A program made the position numbers and the translations under genes. 64,000 nt of DNA from positions 186,001 through 250,000 of the forward strand of contig JAESUZ010003295.1 in the NCBI GenBank assembly GCA_017311185.1. Reading direction: 5' to 3'. The DNA comes from Proteles cristata cristata (taxonomy: Eukaryota; Chordata; Mammalia; Carnivora; Hyaenidae). The notes beneath the pieces were generated by a model that searched no databases, was not told the origin of the DNA, and saw only the letters and a program-made list of their open reading frames with translations. The stretch's first letter is position 1; every line of letters starts with the position of its first letter. Below, piece by piece: positions 1 to 10,074 of the stretch.

Positions 1-620
1 AGAGTTCTCCTGCAATGCTGTTTGCTCCAGGATGGCTAGTTTTTATCTGTTCCCTAAGATATCCTCGTCAGTTTTCTCAGATGTGCTTCTTTTCCTCATC
101 CTTTGGATATTAAGCATTTAAAATAAATTGAAAACTGAGTTTGTTAAAGCTTTTATTTTATATAAATTACCCAGTTAAATTATTATGATACTGCAAAGTG
201 GATTTTGTTATCCCCACTGTAAAGATGGGAAACTTGAAATTAAAAAGATGAAACTTTTTTTAAGCTCACATATCTAGACAATTGCAGATCTGGGATAGGG
301 CCCCACATATGTCTGCCTCCAATGAGGTCTCCATGCCTCTGCTGCTTCTCTTTGCCTTTTAGCATAGAGCCTGAATTTAGCATAGAGGTTACCACATGAC
401 CAGGTAAGAACATCAAACACATATTTCTAATCTTTATAGATTAAAATCTTCTGTAAACCCTAAACTCCAGAGAGTTGTACTTTTTGGCAGTTAAAAAAAT
501 AAATCAGAGTTTGTATCAGGTAAGTTATAGATTTGTTGTATGTAATTTTATGAGTTGTCAGCATTTTCTTAAATATGAATCCTATAAAATAATATCTTTA
601 AGAAATGTGTACATTGTGTA
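1..620. other. Intergenic, nothing recognised
   Basis: AT-rich DNA with no convincing open frame, RNA gene or repeat that I can identify. The short open frame on the minus strand near 240-422 has no recognisable motif. Confidence 0.5.
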
Positions 621-803
621 GTGCCTGTGTGGCTTAGTTGGTTGAGCAACCAACTCTTGATTTCACCTCAGGTCATGATCTCACAGTTGTCAGATTGAGC
701 CCATAGTTGGGCTCCATGCTGAGGTGGAGCTTGCTTGGTATTTTCTCTTTCTCTCCCTCTGCCCCTCCCTTGCTCATGGGTGAGCTTGCACATTCTCTAT
801 CTC

Positions 804-846
<43 letters not shown>

Positions 847-848
847 AA
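621..848 (+). repeat. tRNA-Lys-derived SINE (cat type), sense
   Basis: The head GTGCCTGTGTGGCTTAGTTGG, the B-box-like TCAGATTGAGCCC, the CT-rich segment at about 738-790 and a long (AAAT)n tail at about 803-846 give the carnivore tRNA-SINE layout. The head is somewhat diverged. A second SINE follows immediately, so this looks like insertion of one SINE into the A-rich tail of another. Confidence 0.9.
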
Positions 849-1075
849 AGGGGCACCTGGATGGCTTAGTTTGTTGGGCATCCAACTTCAGCTCAGGTCA
901 TGATCTTACCATTCCCTCCTTCGAGCTCCATGGAGGGCTTTGTGCTGACAGCTTAGAGCCTGAAGTCTGTTTCGGATTCTGTGTTTCCCTCTCTTTCTGC
1001 CCCTCCCCCATCAGCACTGTCTCTCTTTCTCAAAAGTAAACATTAAATTTTTAAAAAATAATAAATATAAAAAAA
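849..1075 (+). repeat. tRNA-Lys-derived SINE (cat type), sense
   Basis: It starts GGGGCACCTGGATGGCTTAG directly after the AAAT tail of the upstream SINE. It continues with the usual body (GCTCAGGTCATGATCTTACC), the CT-rich stretch and an A-rich tail near 1040-1075. Confidence 0.93.
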
Positions 1076-1554
1076 GCAATGCACATATTGCAACAAGTAT
1101 ATTTTGTGGATCTTGCTTTCTCAAGTGGAAGTCTTGCCACTTTGTCTTCATATATGTGTATAAAACTGAGAAGTTAATAAAGTAAAAAATGACTGTCTAT
1201 ACCACATAGTACATTTGCATCAGTAGACTTTTAATTCCTTCACAGCAGAAGTTGGAATTTTTGTCAGCATAAGCTTACCATTGCTGACAATGTGCATGAT
1301 TTTGTATGTTAACATAAAACAATAAACAAAAGAAACTCAACCAATAGGATACTTGCAAAGAAAAATCACAGCATTATAAAACTCATTTGTATCTATATTT
1401 GTGGAGCAACTGCACAGTCATTTGTTTATAAGTTTCTAGTTCAACATTTTCTAATCTGTATCTGAAAATTAAATTACTTAAAACATTTAAAAATCATCAC
1501 GGAAGCCAAACAGTTCAGTAATTCAAGATATACTTTTCATTTCTGTGTTTGACT
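1076..1554. other. Intergenic, nothing recognised
   Basis: AT-rich sequence between SINEs with no recognisable gene or repeat. Confidence 0.4.
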
Positions 1555-1806
1555 TTAGTTGCTACTTTTGGGCCATTCTGTTGAAAATACGGCTTTAATG
1601 CTGTTAACTAAAGATCTCAAAGTACAACCATTTTGGCAGTGAGGTCTGACAGAGCGAGCACCATAGGTTGGGCACTCATTACACCTGAACAGTAAAGCAA
1701 TTGGTCCAGCTACTTGGTTGACATGTGCAGAGCAAGTAACTGGTTGGATTTCTCCCCTAAGCAGCTGATTTTTGGATTGCATTAACGGAATGCTAGATTC
1801 TCTATT
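1555..1806 (-). other. Unassigned cysteine-containing open frame, possible retrocopy or exon remnant
   Basis: On the minus strand an open frame runs from just after a TGA near 1809 down to the stop at 1555, about 84 codons (75 from its first Met). The peptide has a CNEC pair followed by HCQNGC, so it is cysteine-bearing and less low-complexity than its surroundings. It could be a fragment of a processed pseudogene, an exon remnant or chance. I do not recognise the family. No intron signals, poly-A tail or flanking duplication are evident. Confidence 0.2.
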
Positions 1807-1866
1807 GCTTCAATTATAGGGATTTGAAGTACGATTTCTCAGTTGCTTTTCTTTCCTTTCTCTTTC

Positions 1867-2060
1867 AAGTTTATTTATTTTGAGAGGAAGAGAGTGTGAG
1901 GGAGGTGCAGCAAGAGAGAGGGAGAGATAGAGAATCCACATCAGCTCTGCATTGTCAGCACAGAGTCCGCTGCAGGGCTCAAACTCACAAACCATGAGAT
2001 CATAGCCTGAGCTGAAGTCAAGAGTCAGATGCTTAATGGACTGAGCCATCCAGATGCCCC
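1867..2060 (-). repeat. tRNA-Lys-derived SINE, antisense
   Basis: It reads as the reverse complement of the SINE: a T-rich tail at 1867-1880, GA-rich body, then CTGAGCCATCCAGATGCCCC at the head end (2041-2060). CTCAGTTGC at 1838 and CTCAGTTAC at 2063 are a weak candidate target-site duplication. Confidence 0.9.
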
Positions 2061-2509
2061 TCCTCAGTTACATTCCTATTTTGGTCATTTTACCTAGCAT
2101 ATATTTTCCATATGTTGGTCAAGTTCTTTATCTATTTTTTAGTTTTTACAGAGGTGAGAATTCACAGCTTTGACTTAACAAAAGGAAAAGCACACAAAAA
2201 CTTGTCTTAATTATGTATTTGAATACATAATTTGTTTATATGGAATGTGTTTGGTGGGTGTAGAGGGAACGTGTTTCAACCAAGAATAACATTTTACTAT
2301 CAGATTTATATTGCAAACACAATGGCCTTGTAACTAAGGGAAAGACACTGTTAGCCATATTCTGTACATTTTTGTGTTTTAAGATATATCATCACTTAGC
2401 TTTAGTTTGATCTCCCATGTGGAAAAGTCTAAGTAAAATTTAGTCATTACATTTGTGGGTTTTTAATTCAAAATTTGAAAAGCATTTTTCATTTAAAAAA
2501 ATTACAAAC
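2061..2509. other. Intergenic, nothing recognised
   Basis: AT-rich sequence with no gene or repeat that I can support. Confidence 0.4.
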
Positions 2510-2701
2510 AAGGATACCTGGCTGGCTCAGTTGGTTAAGCATTGACTTCTGCTCTGGTTATCATCTCATGGTTTGTGAGTTCAAGCCCCACATCGGGCTC
2601 CACGCTGGTGGCATGGAGCTTGAGTCAGATTCTCTTCTCTGTTCTCCCCAACTTGTGCTTGTTCTTTCTTGCTCTCAAAAGCAAATAAATAAACTTAAAG
2701 C
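2510..2701 (+). repeat. tRNA-Lys-derived SINE, sense
   Basis: The head GGATACCTGGCTGGCTCAG, the B-box-like GTGAGTTCAAGCCCC and a tail AAATAAATAAACTT are diagnostic. Another SINE lies 17 bp downstream. Confidence 0.93.
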
Positions 2702-2717
2702 ATAGAAAAATTATACT

Positions 2718-2953
2718 GGAGCACCTGGGTGGCTCAGTTAGGCATTCCACTTCAGCTCAGGTCATGGGGTCTTGTGGTTTGTGAGTTCGAGCCCCACATC
2801 AGGCTCTGTGCTGACAGCTCAGAGCCTGGAGCCTCTAAAGATTCTGTGTCTCCTTCTCTCTCTGCCCCTCCCCAGCTCAGGCTCTGTCTCTCTCTTGCTC
2901 TCTCTCAAAAATAAGTAAACATTAAAAAAATTAATAAATAGAAAATAAAATAA
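2718..2953 (+). repeat. tRNA-Lys-derived SINE, sense
   Basis: The head GGAGCACCTGGGTGGCTCAG, the B-box-like GTGAGTTCGAGCCCC, a long CT-rich part and an A-rich tail with AAAAT repeats at 2940-2960 identify it. A few bases are missing after the head (GTTAGGC in place of GTTGGTTAAGC). Confidence 0.93.
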
Positions 2954-3059
2954 AATAAAAAATGATAAACATACTGGGAAGTTGAAAGTAATATGATAGT
3001 ATAACTTTTACCTAGATCCATAAATTGTGAGCATTTTGCTACGGATACTTTATTAACTT

Positions 3060-3100
3060 AGATCTATTGATCTATCTATCTATCTATCTATCTATCTAAT
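3060..3100. repeat. (ATCT)n microsatellite
   Basis: Eight or so tandem ATCT units are visible, the first slightly imperfect (GATCTATTGATCTATC). Confidence 0.95.
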
Positions 3101-4279
3101 TTAGTCTGCTGAATCACTTGAAAGTAATAGGACATTGTAACACCTCACTCATGGATACCTAAGCATTTATCTCCTATGAATAAGGATATTCTCTTATATA
3201 ATCATAATCCCATTGACAGACCTGAGATGATTAACAGTAATTCAGTAGATATCTAGTAACTGGTTTGTGTTTTAACACATGGGATTTGAAGCCTTTTGAA
3301 ATGTATGTAGTGCTTCCTTGTCCTCTAAGATGGTATTTCACCATCATTCTTTTTGTGCTGTCCTATGGGCAGCTTTATCATCTTGTCCATGCTTGTAGGG
3401 CAAATGTGACTGCTATAGGGTATCACAGATGTGAGGCAGTAAGCTTTGTCATTTGGTGCTTTTCCTGGGAAGCTGGAACTGGAAACTCCATAAGGTGATC
3501 TTAGTTACTATGCGATGTATATAGCTCTTCCTCACTCATGTGGGAAAGTACTGTTCAAAATCTTGTCAATCGATTGCATAATAGGAATCACTGTGATTTG
3601 TAAAGGATTGGGAAATTATACTACAGTCTAATTTATGTAATAATACTATTGATTTCCAAGTTTGTTTAGTAAAGCTTTGTGAAACCAAACCAAACCAAAG
3701 ATCTCCCTTAATCTACCTCAGAACATATGAGGTACCTAATTGGTCAAGGAACTGGACATAAAGCAAAACCAGGGCCCATATAGAAAATAGGTGATGGTTA
3801 TCTTTGGCCCCTCCCATTTTATGTTTTCCCCTAATGGTAAGTGCCCCTTACAAACCATGAGACTACAACTAATACAGACCATATAGAAGCATGTGTCTTC
3901 ATCACATAGACTGACTTGTCTTTAAAAAGTAGTTTACCATTCATTCATTTATTCATTCATATTTTTTCACTATCACATTCCGAGTAACTCTTATGGGCTA
4001 TTTATTATGCTTCGTATCCTTTGTCTGATTCTGAAAATAACACTTCTCAGAGAACTTTTACTTTGGGCAAGAGCCAACTAATTTCCTCCACATAATGGTG
4101 TTAATATCTAGAAATAAACCTATTATATTATGTTCACAGAGCTGTTTACTTTAAATTTTGAAATAGAGATTGAAGAATAAATCAATAATGGTGATGTTTC
4201 AGGAATCAGCCACAATAAAAATGCTTTAATATGACATTTAAAGCACCTTATTGAGATGACATTGACAAAGAAGAAGCTG
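3101..4279. other. Intergenic with part of an OR-linked duplicon
   Basis: There is no gene. A patch at about 4095-4165 is recognisably similar to 21153-21225, with shared runs such as TTAATATCT and a common order of diverged bases. This fits the tandem duplication that also holds the two olfactory receptor copies. Confidence 0.4.
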
Positions 4280-4905
4280 TATCGTTTTTATGTGTACATG
4301 TGAATAGTTTGGAGATAAGTATACATCTGTGAGACCACCATAACAATTTATGCCATAAACATATCCATCATCTCCAAAAGTTTCCTCCCACCCTCTTTAT
4401 TTATTATTGTGACTTTTTGTGTGTCATAAGAACATTTAAGATTTGCCATCTTAGTCACTTTTAAGGATATAATACAGAATTACTAACTGTTGTCACCATG
4501 GAATATAGTAGATCTCTAGGACTTACTCATTTTGTGTAACTGATTTTGTACCCTTTAATTAATACCTCCCTGTTTTCTCCTCCTCCCAGCCCCTGGCAGC
4601 CATGTTCTGGTCTCTGCTTCTATGAGATTGACTAAGATTTCTCATATAAGTGTTATCATGTAGTATTTTTTCCTTCTGTGTCTGGTTTATTTCATTTAAC
4701 CTTTAGTCCTCCAAGTTCATCCATGTTGTTGAAAATGGCAGGATTTCCTCTTTTTCTTAAGGCTGAGTAATATTCTATTACATGTATATAAGACATTTTC
4801 TTTATCCATTCATTAATCTATTAATGGACTCTTAGGTTGCTACCATGTCTTGCTACTGTGAATAATATGACAATGAATATTGGAGTGCAGATGTTTCTTC
4901 AAGAG
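4280..4905 (-). mobile_element. Old LINE-1 3' fragment, antisense
   Basis: The sequence reads as the reverse complement of an old mammalian L1 tail, with phrases such as TCCATGTTGTTGAAAATGGC, GGCTGAGTAATATTCTATTA and GGACTCTTAGGTTGCTACC in the standard order. It is highly diverged and has no intact frame. The ORF starting at 4837 on the plus strand lies partly in it and is not a gene. Confidence 0.75.
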
Positions 4906-7197
4906 GAAACTTCTTCGGCAAGGAAAGTCCTTCACCATCAGCCAGGCCAGAGATTCTGGGTAGGCTGGTTGGTGGGAACCATGAGCAGGCTGGCTGATGG
5001 GATATGTGGGCTAGCCTTGTGCCTTGTGTTGGGATTCACAGGCAGACAGGTAGTGCTGGGGTGTGTAGGCAGTAAATCTGGGGCTGGCATCCATGGGTAT
5101 GCTTGCTGTCTCTTTCCTCCATGGGAGAACTTGGTCAAGGATACCTTTTTTTTGTGCTTCCCTGTGCTGAGTTGTGAGAGGGTTGATATGGGTAAAGGTA
5201 TTTCTTTACCCTTTCAAATGTGTCTTTTCTCATTTCTGTATTCCACTAGGGTGCTGTAATGTCTCACCTGGATTCCAGATCTTTCATAAAGGTATTTTCA
5301 TCCATGAATGCTTGTTAAATTACTGTTTCTTGGAGGGATAAGGGCTGGGATCTCCTATTCTGCCATCTTACTGATATCACTCCTTAATTTTCTTTTTAAA
5401 AGATTGTTCTGAGAATCTCTAAATAATGTTAAAGAAGAAACTTACTGTGAAATCAAACCCTAGCATTGATTTTTATCAGAATGGTGGTTTCTTTGCAAGG
5501 TATTGCCTTGATCCAAGGTTGGGATTGTCTCTATAGTTCATGGACTCTCTGGATCTAGTTAGTTGGACTGTTTGTTGGTAGCCAAGAGAAAGGGAATTCC
5601 TTTGTATGTGCTGTCTCTGAAATTATACAACACAAGCCTCACCCCTGGCTACTGTGAACCCTTACTTGGGTTCTCTTGCTCTGCTCTGGGGACCATGGGG
5701 GTGATGTCAGAATGAATATTGGGAGCCTCCATGCACAATATTGCTATATCTAAAGAGTGAAAGAGGAAGAATTTAAGATATTATCTCCTATATTCTGACC
5801 CCAAATAACTATAAATAAATTTCTAGATATTACTCAAAATTTATTATTTTACATTGCTAGTGTCGAATCCATCATAAATGTTAACATCCAACATACAATT
5901 TTCTACTTCTCCCTTAAAGCAGTATTCTTAATGTTGACTTCACAAGCTGAAGAGTTTTATTACTTACTGGATCTGAAAATATTTTTGGCACAAAACAGTG
6001 TGCTACCAACTGAGAATTCAGGTAATTAGGTTTTGTTCCTTATGTGGGCTGGGAAGCATTAGTTGTACAGTGAGTGAATGACAACAGAATCGATTCCTCA
6101 GTTTACTGATGAAGGAAATGAAGTAGTGTTGAGTTAGAACAGTAAGGGCCAGGAAGGGCTTCAAGTTTGAGGTAAGAATATTGAACAGTTATATTGAGAC
6201 TCAGGTGAAGTTTAGAATATCACGAGAAATGTATGAGGAGAAAGTTTAGATAACCATGTGGGGGCCTGAAAGCCTGCAATAATGGCAGACAGGAGTAATG
6301 ACTACATATATTACTGGATATATGATTTTTAGCGTTAGCCTGGTGATCTAACCAGACAGAGCATTGTCTTATCACCTGGGGACAGCTTCCCATGACCCAT
6401 TATAGTCATAGCATTGCCCACAAGAGCCCACGTAACACATCACTGAATATGATGATCTAAGCTTTCAGTTTTTGAAAATTTATTATTATTTTGTGAATGT
6501 ATTTTAAAATTAAATTACAACATGATGCCATTAAGTAAAATGAAGGGAATTTAAAGTTAAAAAAATCCAGAGCAATCTAATTCCACAGCCAGTTTCTAAT
6601 TCCTTGATGTCTTATTGTCCTCCTATCCTCTAATAGTTTCTTACACTTCACCTTGGCCCCTTTTCTCAAGATTGTGCACTTAATTTTATCATTATTAATA
6701 CCTTTATAATTCCTTGTGTAGATGTGGGCATGCTCACACACATACACATGCACAACCCATGATCTCATTTACACCTTATTGAAACCTAATGGAGGCAGTC
6801 AAATGGAAGTTCACTTCTTGCACTCTTGACCTTCTCTTAGACATAGAAGTGACAAAGTATCCCTGCTCCTACCTAAGTCCTTTTACTCTAGATTTAATCC
6901 TATCTCAATTTCTCAAGTAATTCACTCCTGAAATCTTCTTTTCCACCTTCTTCTCGTATCAGGAAACTTCTTTTCAAATGTACCCTCTAAACCACATAAA
7001 ATCATTATAGTTTCAGAAAAAATTATAGTAAAAAATAGGATAATGGCTTATTTAAAATATCAGTGGCAAGATGATGGCCAAGAAGTTAACTTTTAAATAC
7101 CCGAATGTGGATTATGGGACATTAGTGAAAAGGTATTCATGTAGAATAAGATCTAGGTTCTGGGCTAATTAAGAGGCACTGAAAGACTTTTGGTGGA
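4906..7197. other. Intergenic upstream of the olfactory receptor
   Basis: No coding exon is recognised. About 5800-5890 has patchy similarity to 21728-21835 (shared CAAATAACT and AAATAAAT context and spacing), consistent with the OR duplicon. Olfactory receptor genes normally have one or more upstream non-coding exons. I cannot place one here by eye. Confidence 0.4.
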
Positions 7198-7213
7198 TCT
7201 TCTTGTTTTCCAG
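7198..7213 (+). promoter_or_regulatory. Putative 3' splice acceptor of the OR coding exon
   Basis: A pyrimidine-rich run followed by CAG (TCTTCTTGTTTTCCAG) ends 17 bp before the ATG. Olfactory receptors usually splice an upstream 5' UTR exon onto a single coding exon close to the start codon, so this is a good acceptor candidate. The pseudogene copy has an equivalent TCTTTCTTGGATTCCCAG ending at about 24523. Inferred, without transcript evidence. Confidence 0.5.
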
Positions 7214-7230
7214 AGAGAACACTTCTCTAT

Positions 7231-8166
7231 ATGGCAATGAAAAACTACAGTGCTATCAGTGAGTTCATTCTCCTTGGACTATCTATTGACCCCAATATTC
7301 AGGCCATACTCTTTGTGCTGTTCTTTCTGATTTACCTCTTCACTTTGATGGGAAATTTCTTGATGCTGCTGGTGATTAGGACTGATTCTCACCTCCACAC
7401 GCCCATGTACTTCTTTTTGAGACAACTGTCCTTCCTGGACCTCTGCCACTCAACTGTCACAGTCCCCAAGATGCTGGAGAATCTACTTTCTGAAAGCAAA
7501 ACCATCTTTGTAGAGAGCTGCCTGGCTCAGGCCTTCTTTGTGTTTGCCACTGGGGGCACGGAGGCCTGTCTGCTGGCTGTGATGGCCTATGACCGCTATG
7601 TAGCCATCAGCTCCCCTCTGCTCTATGGCCAGTTGATGAGCAACCAACTCTGTGTTGGGATGGTGTGGGGTTCCTGGGGCCTGGCCTTTGTTGATGCTCT
7701 CATCAATATCCTCTTAGCTGTCAATTTAGAGTATTGTGAGGACCAGACTCTTCCGCACTTCAGCTGTGAGCTGTCTTCCCTCTTCCCTCTGTCTTGCTCT
7801 GATACCTCCACCAACTTCACACTCCTGCTGTGCTCCTCTGTTTTGCATTTCTTTGGAACCTTCATTATGATTGTTTTTTCCTATGCCCGCATTGTCTCCA
7901 TCATCCTGAGCATCAGCTCTACCTCAGGCAGAAGTAAGGCCTTTTCTACTTGCTCTTCTCACCTCACTACTGTGATCTTGTTCTATGGCTCAGGTTTCCT
8001 CAGCTACCTCTTGCCAACTTCAGGCTCCCATCTGGAAATGATGTTCTCCTTGCAATACAGTGTGGTCACTCCCATGCTGAACCCCCTAGTCTACAGCCTG
8101 CAGAACAAGGAGGTGAAGGCAGCTATGGGAAGAATGTTCAGAAAATATTTTCATTCTCTCATGTAG
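7231..8166 (+). CDS. OR8S1: Olfactory receptor, OR8S1-like, intact
   Basis: A 311-residue class II (tetrapod-type) odorant receptor, a seven-helix G-protein-coupled receptor expected in the cilia membrane of olfactory neurons, coupling to Golf. The single open frame is the usual length. Visible hallmarks are an N-glycosylation site N5-Y-S, GN at 41-42 in helix 1, LHTPMYFFL at 55-63, C97 for the helix 3 disulfide, MAYDRYVAISSPL at 118-130, extracellular loop cysteines C169, C179 and C189, SYAR at 217-220, KAFSTCSSHLT at 236-246 and PMLNPLVYSL at 281-290. The start is the first Met; a second Met is at residue 3. The protein most resembles the OR8S1 group by its overall sequence, which I recall as orthologous to human OR8S1; the exact symbol needs a search. 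An AATAAA lies at about 8672, roughly 500 bp past the stop. Residues 58-294 are almost identical to a pseudogene at 24541-25465. Confidence 0.93.
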   Translation: MAMKNYSAISEFILLGLSIDPNIQAILFVLFFLIYLFTLMGNFLMLLVIRTDSHLHTPMYFFLRQLSFLDLCHSTVTVPKMLENLLSESKTIFVESCLAQAFFVFATGGTEACLLAVMAYDRYVAISSPLLYGQLMSNQLCVGMVWGSWGLAFVDALINILLAVNLEYCEDQTLPHFSCELSSLFPLSCSDTSTNFTLLLCSSVLHFFGTFIMIVFSYARIVSIILSISSTSGRSKAFSTCSSHLTTVILFYGSGFLSYLLPTSGSHLEMMFSLQYSVVTPMLNPLVYSLQNKEVKAAMGRMFRKYFHSLM

Positions 8167-8823
8167 TAGACACAAAATTATGACTAAAGGGAGACTGAAT
8201 TATTATGCTACCTGATCATATAATGGATTTTAAGGAGAGTTTCTTGATTGTCCATGATGCTAGATACTATAGGGAATTATTTCCTTGAAAATGCTTGTGA
8301 AGAGGACAGAAAACTATTATCTCAGGATGATTCAGGTTCAGTCTTATTCAGGAAAGGAGAAATGAATCAGTCTTCTTTTCAAGGGGTCATTTTATAAAAA
8401 TGTTGATTTTTTCCCCCATATCTATGTGGACATCTATTGCTATTGGTTACTCATTGCTCTTTCACACTTCTTCAAGTGATTACACCCAAATTCTCAGGAA
8501 AACTAGTTCTCTCAAATTCATATGGATCTGTAAGTGGGGAGATCCTATAACCTAGGATAGGCTAACTTTTTTACCCCTTTCTCCTGACAGTGCATTGAGG
8601 CAAGGAGTAAAACCAAGACCCAAGTGAGGTTATTTAGAATCTAACTCTAGGAAATTCAAGTACTTAGCAGAAATAAACAACAAGAAAAGACAGCATTTAG
8701 AACAGAATCAATCTGACTGTAGTGCCTAAAGAGTCCATGAAATCCAGCTTGCCTAGCAGTTGTCCTTCCTGAAGTCATATTTTTAACAAATATAGTGACA
8801 ATAGCTAATTTGTTACATTTCTT
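8167..8823. other. 3' flank of the olfactory receptor (probable 3' UTR and duplicon)
   Basis: About 8236-8395 is homologous to the pseudogene's 3' flank at 25764-25849 continued at 26862-26925. The pseudogene flank is interrupted there by an L1. Both copies contain TTTCTTGATTG and AGGATGATTCA at matching spacing. A candidate polyadenylation signal AATAAA is near 8672. Confidence 0.5.
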
Positions 8824-9031
8824 TTTTTAAAGTGTGTTTATTTAGTTTGTGACAGAGAGCAGAGCATGTGTGAGTGGGGAGGGGCAGAGGGAGAGCAAGA
8901 ATCCCAACCAGGCTCTGTGCTGTCAGCATGGAGCCCAATGCGGGGCTTGATCCCATGAACTGTGAGATCATGACCTAAAATCAAGAGTCAGAGTCAGGAT
9001 GCTTAACAGACTGAACCACCTAGGCACCCTC
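8824..9031 (-). repeat. tRNA-Lys-derived SINE, antisense
   Basis: T-rich start, GA-rich body, GAGCCCAATGCGGGGCTTGA and the head end CTGAACCACCTAGGCACCCT identify an antisense SINE. It is moderately diverged. Confidence 0.9.
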
Positions 9032-9078
9032 TAATTTGTTATATTTCTTAACTCAAGCCAAGATATGTGCTAAGTTCC

Positions 9079-9653
9079 TGTAATAGGCAGGCTGGCCACC
9101 CAAAGAGGTCCTCCTAATCCCTAGAAACTATTAATATGTTATATGGCAAAAGGGAATGGACAGACATGTGAAGTTATAGACTTTAAAATAGGGAGAGTAT
9201 CCTAGATTATCCAGGTAGGCTTAGCGTAACCACATGAATCCTTAAAAGCAGGGAAGCTTCTCCAGCTATAGGCAGAAACAGTGAGGCAGAAGGGAAGGTC
9301 AGAGATAATATAAACATAAGATAAACTTAACCTAGCATTGCTAGTTTTACTCATCGATGAGGGCCATGAATCAGAGATTGTGAGTGGCCTCTAAAAACTG
9401 AGAATAACCACCAAGAAATAGGAACCTCAGTTCATGAAATTCATGGAACTGAATTCTGCCAACAAACTGAATGATGTCTCCTCCAGATCCTTCAGGTAAT
9501 GTCTGTTGGCTTGATTTTGGCCTTCTGTGATCCAGTGGAATCAATTGAGCCCATCCAGATTCTGACCAGAACTGTGAGATAATATATTTTTTGTTATTTT
9601 AAGGCACTAAGTTTGTGGTAATTTTTTATAGCAGCAGTAGAAAACTAATACAG
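9079..9653 (+). mobile_element. MLT1-type solo LTR (MaLR/ERVL group), sense
   Basis: It begins TGTAATAGGCAGGCTGGCC and includes TATGGCAAAAGGGA, ATTATCCAGGTAGGC and CCAGAACTGTGAGATAA. It ends with CACTAAGTTTGTGGTAATTT and AAAACTAATACAG, the order typical of the ancient MLT1 LTR family. It has the TG...CA ends of an LTR and no internal retroviral genes. Ancient and non-coding. The subfamily is not resolved. Confidence 0.8.
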
Positions 9654-9842
9654 TATCTTACCTTTATTATTGTACTTAATCATTTCAACAGGTATGAGAC
9701 ATATTTATTTAGTTTTCCTTTACTGTTGCAGAGATGAGGATATTTGACTCTCCAGGGATTCATAGCAAGGACATGGTGGAGTTGAAATTTAACCTCTGCA
9801 GTTTGAACAGTCTGTGCTCTCAGTCATTGAACTGTCCCCTCC
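9654..9842 (-). repeat. MIR SINE, antisense
   Basis: TTTACTGTTGCAGAGATGAGG, followed by GGTGGAGTTGAAATTTAACC and CAGTCTGTGCTCTCAGTCA, matches the layout of an antisense MIR with the expected divergence. Part of it (about 9653-9743) is repeated in inverted orientation at 9984-10074. Confidence 0.65.
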
Positions 9843-9983
9843 AGTAAGTCTACATGACTCACAGATCCTTTTCAGAATTATTTACTACCAGATTCAGTTG
9901 CTTATAACCAACGAATGGTAACTGATACAGGTTTCAAAGGTGAGATTAAATCAACTGAACTTTAGTGAAATGCAAAGTGTTTA

Positions 9984-10074
9984 GATCCTCATCTCTGCAA
10001 CAGTAAAGGAAAACTAAATAAACCTGTCTCAAACCTGTAGCAGTGATTAAGTACAGTAATAAAGGTAAGATACT
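9984..10074. repeat. Inverted partial copy of the 9653-9743 segment
   Basis: The reverse complement of this stretch matches 9653-9743, with a perfect core of TTTATTTAGTTTTCCTTTACTGTTGCAGAGATGAGGAT across both arms and a handful of mismatches elsewhere. The arms are about 90 bp and the spacer about 240 bp. Confidence 0.85.

Noticed and set aside
621..1075. tRNA-like A and B boxes considered as tRNA genes
   Set aside because: The sequences carry the CT-rich body and A-rich tail of SINEs and cannot fold as complete tRNAs. The same holds for the other SINE copies.
3060..3100. Tandem ATCT repeat considered as a CRISPR-like or regulatory array
   Set aside because: It has a four-base unit with no spacers, an ordinary microsatellite in a mammalian genome.
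7623..7865. Minus-strand frame inside the olfactory receptor
   Set aside because: A shadow of the receptor coding strand. The same shadow appears over the pseudogene at 24929-25147.
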